Below, one piece after another: positions 1 through 10,350 of a DNA stretch of 26,248 nucleotides. Position 1 is the first letter of the stretch. Each line of letters starts with the position of its first letter. Under the pieces are notes generated by a model. The model did not search any database, was not told where the DNA came from, and saw only the letters and a list, made by a program, of their open reading frames with translations. Origin of the DNA: Entrophospora sp. SA101 (lineage: Eukaryota > Glomeromycota > Glomeromycetes > Entrophosporales > Entrophosporaceae); NCBI GenBank assembly GCA_958430865.1, contig CAUDNR010004227.1:32534-58781 (forward strand), given 5' to 3'. Made by a program: the position numbers and the translations under genes.

Positions 1-77
1 TTAATTATAAGGGACTGATTTATAAGGTTATTAATTTATTTAGAATTTTAAAATTACATGGTCAAAATTTCAAAATA

Positions 78-200
78 CAGTCAAAGCTCGTTATAGTGGA
101 CACTCGGTTCCGGGCATTTTTGTCCACTATAACGAATTTCCACTATAATGAAAAATCTCTTTATAGTGGACTTATTATAAATAAATTGAAAAGTCCCTTA
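78..200. repeat. Left terminal inverted repeat and subterminal repeats of the Tigger element
   Basis: The 23-bp terminal repeat (78-100) is followed by three further copies of the TCCACTATAA(C/T)GA motif or its complement within about 80 bp (around 110-165), plus a decayed copy near 195-205. Clustered subterminal motifs of this kind are plausible transposase-binding sites; that role is inferred. Confidence 0.85.
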
Positions 201-262
201 TAACGAGAGATCAATTTTTTATTAGTAACACAAATAAATTCACATATATACATAGTAATTAA

Positions 263-2002
263 TTATGAAATAAAACCGTCTAATGTAAGTTGTTTTGCAT
301 TATCCCGAACATGTTTATGAATTTTTGATTTTAAATTATTAATCATTTTTAATTCTTGATAACTAATTGTAAAATTATCTGGTGGATTTTTTAAATATTG
401 AATCACTTTTTCTAAATTATTTAATGCCTCTTTATCAGAAATAACCACCGTTTCCACCTCTTCCTCATTATCAGAATCATCAACCTCAGGATTTGGCTCC
501 ACTGCTCTAATAATTTCTTCATCAGTTAGTTCTTGTATTGGTGCTTCATCATTGATGTAAATAAAACGGTCTGCAGTGATTGGATCTTCCAGGTTTAGTG
601 CATCAATTGAATTTTGTAGTTCAGAAATTTCAACAGAAGAAATTTGATTTAAATTTATTGCTTCTTCAGCATTAGGTAGGATTTTTGTTTTTCTCCAACA
701 ATTTACAATCGTGCTTGATTTTACATTTGTCCATGCTTCACTTACAAAATTTATTGCATCAAGGATATCAACTTCTTTTATCTTTACATTTTCTTCTTTT
801 GCATTTTCATATTCTTTTATCCTATTTTCCACCAAAATCTTTCTATATTGAGCCTAAGATTAAAAGTAAGTTAAATAAAATTCAAAATTTCGAAAATTAA
901 TAAAACATTCAAAATTTTTTTTTGCTCCTTACCTTGAAGCTATTAATGATTCCTGCATCCAAAGGTTGCAAGTGGGATGTGGTGTTCAGAGGAAGGAAAT
1001 GTAATTTAATGTTTGATAAGGTAAATTTTCATTTATTATATGGGTTGGAGCATTATCTGCTAATAATAAAATATTTTGATTTTGTTGTCTCATCATTTTA
1101 TTAACCTTTTCAAGATAATTATACCATACTGATGCCTGCATCCAAGCAGTTCGGTTCCAATAATACCAAACTGGCAAATCATCCTTATTGATTCCTTTAA
1201 GAACTCTTGGTGTTTTGTATTTATGTATAACTAATGGGGGTAATTTATGACTACCATCAGCATTACATGTTAAAGCAATAGTGATGCGGTTTTTGGATTT
1301 TTTAGTACCAGAAATTAAATGATCAGAAAGAGTTTTAGATGGCTCTAAACTCCAAAATAAAGCTAAGTATTTTTAAAAAAGTTATATATACTTTAGTAAG
1401 AATTTCAATTCAAATAAATTTGGCTATATTTATACAATTACCAGTTTCATCAATATTATAGACATCACAAAGATCATATTCCCCAATAACTTCTCGTAAA
1501 ATCGCTCTTTCATCATTTAGTGTTTCCAAAGGTGCACTATTTGCCTCACCTGCTTTATTATATTGTTTTATGTTATAGCGTGCTTTAAATTTTGTTAACC
1601 ACTCATCTGATCCACCAAAACTTGTTACTTGTAATCTCTCGCAAAATGTGTTGCTTTGCTTTTTAATATGTCTCCACTAATAGCTAAATTTGATGCCAAA
1701 GCTTGACTCATCCATAAATACAATGCAGCTTCAACCTCAGGAAATTTAGCACCTCTTTCTCTTTTTAAATTGCTAGATTTTACATTTGAGGTATTAATAG
1801 ATGTCCATTTATCCTTCTCTTTTATTATATTACCAGCTTGTGATTTTGATATTCCAAATTTTTTTGCGATTTCATCTAAATTATATGATGGATGATCTCT
1901 TTTCCATTCACATACTTCTTTCTTCTCCAAAAAAGTTAAACTCTTTCTTTTCTTAATTTTTTCTTCATCATCACTTCCTTTAGTTCTCTTTTCTGGTGGC
2001 AT
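263..2002 (-). pseudogene. Tigger/pogo-type transposase, frameshifted
   Basis: The reading frame starts at 2002 with a lysine/arginine-rich leader. A CENP-B-type helix-turn-helix (LDEIAKKFGISKSQAGNII) follows, and then a second CENPB/Tc5-type DNA-binding stretch (PEVEAALYLWMSQAL). The catalytic core shows the three acidic motifs NIDETALF, LLLADNAPTH and LQPLDAGIINSFK. The C-terminal part (853-263) contains the family motif TIVNCWRKTKILP and an acidic tail. Two introns, each 79 nt with GT...AG ends, fit the frame: 1441-1363, which splits the first Asp motif, and 932-854. The exons are therefore 2002-1442, 1362-933 and 853-263, about 527 codons. Two single-base deletions break the frame: near 1624-1630, where a G is missing before the VTSFGG segment, and near 996-1000, where a T is missing just before the third Asp motif. 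Both DNA-binding domains and all three catalytic Asp codons survive. Confidence 0.9.
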
Positions 2003-2238
2003 TTTAAATATATAAATAGTACCGAGATATTGATAATATTACCAATTAAAAAAAAATTATAACAAGGTAAATGACAAAATGATGATAAATGATAAATGAT
2101 TTTTATTTATTGATTAATATTAAAATTTCATCTGAGATTTTTCTCTCTTTATATAAACAATTTCTTGTATAAAAGAAATACTATAACAATATACTATTAC
2201 AATTTTTTTTAAAACAATTTAATTTCGTGTAAATAATT

Positions 2239-2490
2239 CTCTTTGTTGTTAAAGAATCAACTAAGTCTTTTTTGAAAATGAAAAGGTATTTTGACACTGC
2301 TAAAAAAAAAGAGGATAATGTATAAATTAATTTATTGTCAAAGAAATCAACTAAATCTTCAAAAACATGAATACTTTCCACTGCCAAAAAAATCAGCCTT
2401 CTTTGTTGTTAAAGAAATTAACCAAGTCTTTTTTGAAAATGAAAAGATACTGTTGAAAAAAAAGAGGATAATGTATAAACATTAATTTAT
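2239..2490. repeat. Three imperfect direct repeats inside the transposon's 5' leader
   Basis: Units begin near 2241, 2332 and 2401. Each carries a TTGTTGTTAAAGAA-like start, a CAACTAAGTCTTT-like middle and a closing block of A-run plus GAGGATAATGTATAAA. Units 1 and 3 (about 90 bp) are clearly alike. The middle unit is shorter and more diverged. They lie between the transposase start codon (2002) and the right inverted repeat, so they are part of the element's promoter/leader side. Function is unknown. Confidence 0.75.
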
Positions 2491-2631
2491 TGCCGCCATC
2501 AAAAAAAAAATAATGTGCAGATCAAAATTTATTGTTAACAAAATAATTGTTTACCTTTTTTTAATATACAATTTTGTTGACCACATTAACACTAACCATT
2601 AATGTAAAAGATTGCCATAAAACCACATGAT

Positions 2632-2829
2632 TTCCACTATAACGAGCATAATTCATAAGGTATGTTCTATATCAAATTTTTTAAAAGTCCACTATACACA
2701 ATAAAGAGATTTTATTAAGAAGTCCACTATAACAAACAAATTTTATTATAAAGAGAATTGGGGAAATAGAAAACGTCCACTATAGGCAAAATCCACTATA
2801 ACGAGATCCACTATAACGAGCTTTGACTG
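2632..2829. repeat. Right terminal inverted repeat and subterminal repeats of the Tigger element
   Basis: The terminal copy is at 2807-2829. Five further CCACTATA(AC)-type motifs occur at about 2633, 2689, 2723, 2776 and 2793, all in the orientation of the right end. The motif density is greater than at the left end, and this is the end upstream of the transposase start. Confidence 0.85.
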
Positions 2830-2831
2830 TA

Positions 2832-4260
2832 ATAATAATAATAATAATAATAGTTAATTTATTGTTTGATAATTATGAATACAAAGAATTGGAGAAATAA
2901 TAATGAAATTTATTTATTAATATTATAAACCTTTGGCATAGTACATCAAGCAAGGTTTGAATATTTCAGAATAAAGCTCTAAAGGGTTGTGGTGGTAGTG
3001 ATGGTAATTATGGTGGTAGTGGCAATAATCATAATGCCATGGATACAAGTTGGTTAATAAAAAAAATAAAATTATTATTATTATCATCATTATAACTTGC
3101 CCAATGTAAATATATTTTGTTAATATTTAACTTATTCCAAATGATTTGATAATTAAATTCATTAAATTGAATAATAATATGCCAAATAAAAATAATTTCT
3201 ATTTTCTAAAAATAAATATAATAAAAAAAAGATGATCGCGTAACAGATTGTAGCTAACCTTTAAAAATATTAAAAAAACCAAATTAACTCCATTTTATTA
3301 ATAGCCCATTCTTGAAAAGAGTCTGTTATGCGAATTTGTTTTTTGTTTGAAGATATCAAATAAATGTCAATAAATTTTGTTTGATATGATCTTCTCTTCT
3401 ATTTCATCCAGCAATATATATTAATATATTAATATTATTAGGTAAAATGTTTATTATTATTATGAAAATAATCTTTAAAAAGCAAATTTGAAGTTAATAC
3501 TTTTCTATAAACAAAATATGTAATAAACATTTAAAGGTTGGAAATTAGAACTTAACTATTGCATTTATTATTATTATGTAAAAAAAATTGTATTTGAGTT
3601 CCATATTGAAATAAACCAAGAATTACGTTTACAGTGTTCTTCTGCATCTTCATCAATAGTTATTTAAGTCATTTCCGTTGGCTTTCTCTTGAAGGATTGT
3701 CCTCTGCTTTTAATTTTTCAAGAAAATTAGAAGTAACAATTTGATAACACAGATTGAATAATTATCAAATATTTTTACATGCTCATTTGCTTGCTTTATT
3801 TCCTGATGCTCATCTATCATCACTATTAGTATCATCACATGGTTTCAATTTGATATTTTTGAACAAGTAAACAAGGTAAGTCACTAGCGAGCATTTTATT
3901 CACTAAAATTAAAAAATAAAATAAATAAGTTAGTAAATTGAGTAAAAAACCAAATCATTTGAACTTCTGTTACAGAATTTCTTGAATTTTAAACAAAGTA
4001 TACTTTGAGGAAAACAATAGATTTTTATAGATTTTTAACAGATTATGGAAGAGAAAATATTGTAGTATTTATTTAAATAATTATAATAGTAATTTTTTTA
4101 AAAAAAATTTTTTTTCAACAAGCACAAAGTATCACGTTAACTCATTTGTAACATATGAAAAATATATGAATTGATCGACAAAGAGGTGCAAATTTCTATA
4201 CCTAAATTTGGAAAGAACCCGGACTGCAGTAGCTTCAAGAAACCTTATATTATCTATAGT
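2832..4260. other. Gene-free AT-rich spacer
   Basis: I see no convincing gene. A short glycine/asparagine-coding stretch (2986-3050, GGT/AAT repeats) and a 41-codon open stretch ending near 3865 next to a GTAAGT donor-like site may be gene debris, but neither can be tied to a family. Poly-A runs and TTATTA microsatellite tracts dominate. A short inverted repeat is listed separately. Confidence 0.6.
3237..3332. repeat. Short inverted-repeat element, possible mini-MITE
   Basis: CGCGTAACAGA at 3237-3247 is mirrored by TCTGTTATGCG at 3322-3332, an 11-bp inverted repeat with one mismatch enclosing 74 bp. The arms are the only CG-containing sequences nearby. No clear target-site duplication is visible, so this may be a decayed tiny transposon or chance. 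Confidence 0.35.
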
Positions 4261-4269
4261 ATAATTGAT

Positions 4270-5590
4270 CTTTCAAGTATTATGCATTATTGTAAATTCA
4301 TAATCCACAACTCTACTTAATATCAATTCACTTTCATCAATCAATCTTAAAAAATAAAGTTTTATCTTTTTCAATGGAATTGTGATATCTTTCTTTTATA
4401 TTTCAACAAACTGGATTATAGCCACCTACTAATTCACCAGTTTCTTTAAATTTCATAATTGTTACATGTGGAATATCATAACATTTTTTCTCAAATGCTA
4501 ATTTTCCAAGTCCCTCTTGAAAGCCACTAAAAACTAATTCAAATTTAAATTGATGTTTTTCATCAACCCAATTAGAAATTAATGAACTTGGACCCTTTTG
4601 AACTAATAATCTTATCATTATGATGATAAAATTGAATTAGTTCTTCATAAACTTCCTTATAAATAACCTTTTTATAGGGTATGATTTTTTCATTGAAATC
4701 ATCATATTAACCAGGATTGGCCCATGGTATTGGTCCATTTGTGTAACACCATATTTAGTATTTTATTGATGGCAATGGACCATACCAGAACTCATTGGTC
4801 TCAATGGACCTAGTCTATTGCTGACCCTGTATTAAACTTAATTAGTAGAATAATCTCCTTCAAATTTGTTTTCAATTCAATTACACTATCTTCCCTTCAT
4901 TCTGAATACTTTCTTCCAGTTTGACTAATTTTGGTTGGTTATTTACTGGAGAATACCGACCCAATTCAAATTGATTCTTTTTTTTTTCTTCCTCTTTTGC
5001 ATCTTCCAAATCTTCTATTTGCCCAATTCTCCATTGAATAACATGATTCCAGGTATTGATTTTTTTTCAAATTGGAAATAATCACTTACCACCACAAACA
5101 ACATTGTTGATTTTTCAATTGCTTTATAATCAGAATTGAAAAAAGCCAATTCAGGGTTTTCACAAATTAATTCATTACAATATTTTGAAGCACACTAAAT
5201 GATAATTGATATTGTGATGAAAATGTATAACATAATTAAATTTTGCTTGATCCATTCATTTTGGCTAGATTCAACATTCCATTGTAGATATACCTTTAAA
5301 AAGAAAATTGTGATCATTAATGATTAATTAAGTGATTAATAAATAAATAAATAATTCTTACATTAAAATGACTTTGAATATATTTGGAGAAATATTTTTT
5401 TTTTTCTCAAATAAAATAACATCATCATCAGATTTTTAACCCAATTTGACAGATCAGTTTTAAGATACAAGGATCTTGCTTTTAAAATGGCAGAATGAGT
5501 TTTAAAAACTTTCACATCTGGGACTTCTCCAACTTTGATTTCTACATCACAAAAATCAGTTTCATTTAACAAATTTGTCAAATCATTTAT
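4270..5590 (-). pseudogene. BTB-BACK-TLDc domain gene, decayed
   Basis: Read on the minus strand from about 5590. The BTB start FCDVEIKVGEVPDVKVFKTH and the segment up to ISPNIFKVILM are visible, with one frameshift between them. A 68-nt intron (5361-5294, GTAAGA...AAAG) follows, and the BTB end YIYNGMLNLAKMN comes next in frame. The BACK part is readable in pieces (ELICENPELAFFNSDYKAIE, then the frame around LEDAKEEEKKKNQFELGRYS). It is interrupted by the MITE at 4712-4829, and resumes with FNEKIIPYKKVIYKEVYEEL. The TLDc start reads FKFELVFSGFQEGLGKLAFE...GGYNPV, then a stop at 4403, with a remnant ILSRVVDYEF near 4310. Intact family members are probable adaptor proteins, with BTB (Cullin-3-type) and TLDc domains, and are strongly expanded in glomeromycete fungi. 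Multiple stops, frameshifts and the insertion make this copy dead. Confidence 0.85.
4712..4829. mobile_element. hAT-like MITE, copy A (118 bp), inserted in the BTB-TLDc pseudogene
   Basis: The ends are CAGGATTGGC (left) and, on the other strand, CAGGGTCAGC (right), giving imperfect terminal inverted repeats. The flanks ATATTAAC (4704-4711) and TATTAAAC (4830-4837) look like an 8-bp duplication altered by one indel. The body shares CATTGAGACCAATG and GTCCATTGCCAT with copy B at 10351, in opposite orientation. The class is inferred from the 5'-CAGGG ends and the clean 8-bp duplication of copy B. Too short to code for anything. Confidence 0.8.
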
Positions 5591-5971
5591 AAGTTTTCTA
5601 ATGTGTTTTAGTGATAAGCTATTCTTGTTGGAACTAATAAGGTTGTTAAGTAATTAATTTACGTTTCTAATTGTTGATTGCTTGAAAGAATTTATTCTGA
5701 AGAAAAAAATTTTAAATTTATGAATTTATAAATTAAACTAAAGCTTGAATCAAACGAATAAGTTATGATGATACTTACTCATGCATTATTATACCCGATA
5801 TTTTTTCTTTGTTATTTTTGTTTTGATATCCACCTTCAAAAGTAGAATGTTTTGGCTTGTTTGTACAACATACACATGCGCGTAATAAAAGTGTGTACGC
5901 GTATGTCGATCGAATAACAACTTTTTTCCCTTAATTTGGGAAATTTTCCACATCCAAAATTTATACAGTAA
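5591..5971. promoter_or_regulatory. Spacer between two divergent pseudogenes, with a GC-rich inverted repeat
   Basis: No gene is seen. The spacer lies between the start of the minus-strand BTB-TLDc remnant and the start of the plus-strand orphan pseudogene, so it probably held both promoters. Its one striking feature is an 11-bp inverted repeat, ACATGCGCGTA (5874-5884) and TACGCGTATGT (5896-5906), with one mismatch and an 11-nt loop. The arms contain the CGCG/ACGCGT core in otherwise CG-poor DNA. A regulatory role is inference. Confidence 0.4.
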
Positions 5972-8170
5972 ATGGAATATAATTGGATTCTTAAACGAGA
6001 GTGATTTAGAACCGTTTTATAGAAAAATAGATGAGTACCTTAAAGCCTTGAAAAGATTAATAACGAAAAAGGAATGAGGCAAAAAAAAGCAAGCCAACTT
6101 CTTGACAGATATCGGAAGGCACGTAATGACTTTTTTAAAAATAGTGGCGTGACGATCGTAGGCTTTTTTGGCCTTTCTCATCCAAGGCTCTTTGCTAAGC
6201 TACAAACCAGTGTTAGAGCACAAATAACCTTTTTGGTTATTTGATTTCAAGACTTTTTGCTGATCAAACACTGGACCCATTGGGGCCAGGTGTCCTCTTT
6301 GGCTACCTGATATTCAAAATGGGATAGAAGCTGAAATAAATATGATCAAGAATTCTACAAATTTTCAAATCTTATGTTAGAATCCTAGACCAGATTATAA
6401 AATCGCAAAGTCCTGGGAAAGGAACGCACACGTAAACAAGTTCACCTACACCGGCTAATAAACGGAATTGTAAATGGAACAATTAACACATTTAACGGGG
6501 AAAAAGTTGGAATCATTAATGAACAAGAAATCCAGTTCTCAGAAGAACACTGAGAAAATAAACAAAAATTATGCTGAAAATTCAAACAAAGTAAACAGAA
6601 TGAATAATATCAGCAAGTGAACCCATAAGGAAATATCAGATGAAGATTCTGAGATATGTAATATGATGTTAGTCAATCTTTCCTATTTCAACTTCTGATT
6701 TTTCAACATCTAGGTTTGCGATGATGATGAAGAAGAGATAACTACGAAAAAAGATGATGAATATGACGACGAAAATGGTGACAAGCACGAAAAGGCCGGA
6801 AAGAGAAAGAAATTAGAGAAAAAATTGATCGAAGGTTTTAAGTTGAGGTTTGAAATGATAAGTATGGACGACAAATGGAGGCTTTTTTCAGGCATATTTG
6901 CAGAAGATGACTTGTATAATTGGGCAGTGACTCAACGTTCCGAAACGTAAATATGTTACATTTATCACATTGATTATATTGTTACCAAACATACTTACAA
7001 TAAATTAATGCCCATTTTGTTTAAAGACTTGCACACTCTTTTATACTTGATACAGGTTGTCAAAAAGGTATAGAACTATTTAGTTTAGAAGAAAAAGAAA
7101 TAATTACGAACACTGATAAAAAAACTTTTTCAGATGTTGTAGATGATGTTAAAAAATACGTCATGAAATATCATAAGGTATTTGTTTAATTAAGATTGAC
7201 TAAATTGTACATATTTACATATAAACTTTATATATTTTCACAGAAAAATGTTGGAGGTCTTTGAAAAGTTCTCACGACACCATATTTGAAAGATGGGAAG
7301 ACATAAAATCCAGAGCTGCACTACAATGCTTTTCCCATCAATATAATGTTATTGAATGGGAACAAGGCGTTAATGCTCTAGCTGAAGACAATTTATAGCC
7401 ATGGCTTGTGAGTCATGTTTGGATCTTTGTTATTGAGGTGATATTAAAAGATATTGAAGAAATAAGAATTGGAAAGTATGTAATGCTCACATTCTTTGCA
7501 ATATTGGTTATTAACTACGTATTTCTATCTTATAGGTCAGATGGTGGTTCGTCTGCATCAAAAATTCGAAAAAATAAGAAAAGAAAAATCGGAGAATCTG
7601 TCATTCGTGTAAATCAGCTTTAAATTTGTAATTTTATAATGCAAATAGTTTAAATTTTAATATCAATAGGGCAGAAAAATCGATTTATTGCTAAAACTCT
7701 GTAATAGTTCAAGGGAAATATTAGCTGGAAAAGTAGCAAGAACAGGAGATATTCGTGATAAAAAGACTTTAAAGAACAGAATGAAGCTATTAAAACTTAT
7801 GAAAGATATGCCCGATTTAATTATTGAGTCACTTCCATCAACAACAATTGAAAATTACAGGAGTCTGTGCACGTTCGGGATACAACTTTTCAGTAAATGA
7901 ACATTATTGATATTATATACTATATTTAATAGCTTTGTCACTTACATTTTATTGTTCAGGAACATCACATGTGCACCTTCTTTAAGCAGGAGAGTTAGCC
8001 AAGTGTTTAAATCGGTCTCTCTTATTGCTTAGAAAATAAAGGCATTATTTATATTATGGATCGCTCTGGAGGAGTTGTCTCGCGATTGACTAAAAAAGCC
8101 AATTTAGAAGCACCAATATACATTGAAGGTCTTTGTGGTTTAATTTTATCAATAATTACAATTTTAGAAT
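5972..8170 (+). pseudogene. Lineage-expanded orphan gene of unknown function, decayed, multi-intron
   Basis: The gene reads only in pieces. The first piece is helical and charged, LEPFYRKIDEYLKALKRLIT, and then after a frameshift RQKKASQLLDRYRKARNDFF (to about 6160). A degraded stretch contains LINGIVNGTINTFNGEKVGI (about 6460-6515). A clean block from 6718 is acidic (DDDEEE), then basic, and continues to WAVTQRSET. Introns fit at 6947-7026, 7178-7243, 7476-7535, 7609-7669 and 7893-7959. Exons between them read DTIFERWEDIKSRAALQCFS, then RGRKIDLLLKLCNSSREILA and MKLLKLMKDMPDLIIESLPS. The tail reads DRSGGVVSRLTKKA (from 8056). In-frame stops at 7396-7398 and near 7983, and frame changes near 6060 and 7244, argue for a pseudogene. 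The layout resembles orphan proteins multiplied in Rhizophagus genomes. The K-I-D...E-I...K spacing hints at a PD-(D/E)XK-like fold, but that is speculative. Confidence 0.65.
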
Positions 8171-8180
8171 TAAAGGTAAT

Positions 8181-8919
8181 TATTAGCATGGTGGAAATTA
8201 TTTTTTTTGTGTAATATAATAGTTTATATTGTTTAAAGTAGAATTACAAGGTAAAGTGTGATAATGAAAGTGTATTCAAACTTTGCAAATATACGCCTTC
8301 ATATATTCTAAGTCTAGAAAGATCAAAATTTCCATTGACATTTTATTAGTAAACTTTTTAGTGTGAAGATCAGAAGGAAACAAAGCAATTTTAGACCTTG
8401 TGGAATTTGTAATTTCAACAGTTATGAAAACACTACCTTCTGGAACAGCAATAATAATAATAGCGATAACAATAATGACAACAGTAATGATAATAATAAA
8501 AACCATTCAGAGATTTGCAATAAATCATATGGATCAAAAAGCATTTTAATCCAATACAAAACGCAGTCATTCTGATATCCTTTAAATGATCCTCTTCCCA
8601 ATAAATAGAATTTAATTTAATATAAAAAAATTGTCTTTACATTATAAAAGTTTGGAAAAATCATTTACTATTTCATGTAGTGGGGTTATGACTATTACTT
8701 CATTTTACTCATTATATTATAAAAATTTATCTGCATTCACTCTCACAGCAATAAACCGAATTTTTTATAGAAAAAATCTTCGATGATTGGGATGTCACAA
8801 TTATGGTTTGCACCGTAAATATAAACAGGAAAACCGTAATAATAACAGTAAATAAAAATTAATAATAAAATTTTTTAAAAGAATGACATTTCACGCCAAT
8901 TTGAAAAAAAATAAACGAA
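8181..8919. other. Gene-free spacer with an asparagine-codon-rich stretch
   Basis: An open stretch at 8363-8575 reads as Asn/Ser-rich low-complexity sequence (AAT/AAC repeats at 8450-8500). It may be the tail of the preceding orphan pseudogene after another intron. No start, domain or splice signal makes it convincing as a gene on its own. The rest is AT-rich with no recognisable feature. Confidence 0.5.
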
Positions 8920-9450
8920 AGATTTCCTATTGTAATTGACACAGATGCTGGTAAATATAATTATAATATATTATTGAGTTATTACTTTGTAGAAAATTTA
9001 TTTACAAATTAACAATTGATGATTTTATTGCAATTTTGTTGGCATTATATTCTCCAAACTTGGATGTAATGACTATTACAGTTTCGTATGGTGTGATTCA
9101 TTCTTAAAATATAATAATCATGATAATTATCAAGTGTTTTAATTAATTCAAATCGTTAAAATCATTGATTTCTGTAGGTAATACAACAGTAACTACGCAT
9201 TCAAAAATATATTTTTCCACATACTTGAACAAGAATCGAAATTTAACTTAAATAAATCATTGATTGATAATTTTAATTGGTCTAAACCTCTGGTTGCATT
9301 CGGTTTGTGGCGACAATTATAATAATAACGGTGATCATAGTCCATAATTTGATTAGAAAATAAAATTTTTTTTTCTTTAATTAAAGGTGCAGCAGATGAA
9401 CCAAGTTAAAGCCGAAAGATTTCTAGGTCAAGTTTTTGCGGATTTGATGG

Positions 9451-10240
9451 ACTTTCTGAAATTCATTCAAATGTATGTGTTTCTATTTATTATTGTTATT
9501 ACCAATAATTCACACACAAACAATTTGCACAATAGTTCACTAAACTAAAAAAACATGCAGATCTAATTCCAGAAGATAGAATTATCTTCATTAAAATCCA
9601 TTCCACATTCCATTAAGAACAATGAAAAATGCAAAGCCTCATCAAAAATATTGCATCCAAAGAAATCCTAAATAAGTTATCACCATCACCATAACAATCA
9701 TAGCAATTGGTCCATTAACTAATATAGCATTGGCTCATAGCGAAAATAAATCTGTATTCTTTAGAGTTAAACAAACTATTACATTAGGTGATAATATTGG
9801 AAATGTAACACTTTCGGTTGAATTCAATTTCTTTTCAGATCTTCAACTTTCTGAAATTCATTCAAATGTATGTGTTTCTATTTATTATTGTTATTACCAA
9901 TAATTCACACACAAACAATTTGCACAATAGTTCACTAAACTAAAAAAACATGCAGATCTAATTCCAGAAGATAGAATTATCTTCATTAAAATCCATTCCA
10001 CATTCCATTAAGAACAATGAAAAATGCAAAGCCTCATCAAAAATATTGCATCCAAAGAAATCCTAAATAAGTTATCACCATCACCATAACAATCATAGCA
10101 ATTGGTCCATTAACTAATATAGCATTGGCTCATAGCGAAAATAAATCTGTATTCTTTAGAGTTAAACAAACTATTACATTAGGTGATAATATTGGAAATG
10201 TAACACTTTCGGTTGAATTCAATTTCTTTTCAGATCTTCA
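9451..10240 (+). repeat. Two tandem, apparently identical 395-bp copies
   Basis: 9451-9845 and 9846-10240 are base-for-base the same by eye and directly adjacent. They duplicate an intron with its acceptor plus the GPLTNIALA exon of the nucleoside hydrolase pseudogene. Only one copy fits the protein. The second joins SDL directly back to the LSEIHSN segment. Identity in a gene that has otherwise mutated freely implies a very recent duplication, or an assembly artefact. Confidence 0.95.
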
Positions 10241-10350
10241 TGCAGTCAGTGATTTGGTTGAGGCCACTAAAGGTTATGTCCCCAAATGAACATGATGATG
10301 TTAGATTAAAAAACTGAAATCAGGCGAAATTGTTCCATTACATCTTATTG

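Larger units (their letters stand above)
78..2829 (-). mobile_element. Tigger/pogo-type (Tc1/mariner superfamily) DNA transposon, full length
   Basis: The element has perfect 23-bp terminal inverted repeats at 78-100 and 2807-2829, starting CAGTCAAAGCTCG. They are flanked by TA at 76-77 and 2830-2831, the target-site duplication expected of Tc1/mariner/pogo elements. The total length is 2752 bp. The transposase lies on the minus strand and shows a CENP-B-like DNA-binding region followed by a DDE/D catalytic core, which together define the pogo/Tigger branch. Multiple subterminal copies of CCACTATAACGA, in both orientations, lie inside both ends. The ends look fully mobilisable, but the transposase is frameshifted, so this copy is probably non-autonomous. 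Confidence 0.93.

Noticed and set aside
2291..2485. Open frames on both strands within the transposon leader
   Set aside because: They arise from the imperfect direct repeats and A-rich sequence, and resemble no protein.
6710..6895. Ser/Phe-rich 61-codon frame on the minus strand
   Set aside because: It is the antisense shadow of the acidic/basic exon of the orphan pseudogene on the plus strand.
8276..8506. Isoleucine-rich 76-codon minus-strand frame
   Set aside because: Its hydrophobic run is only the complement of the AAT/AAC repeat at 8450-8500.
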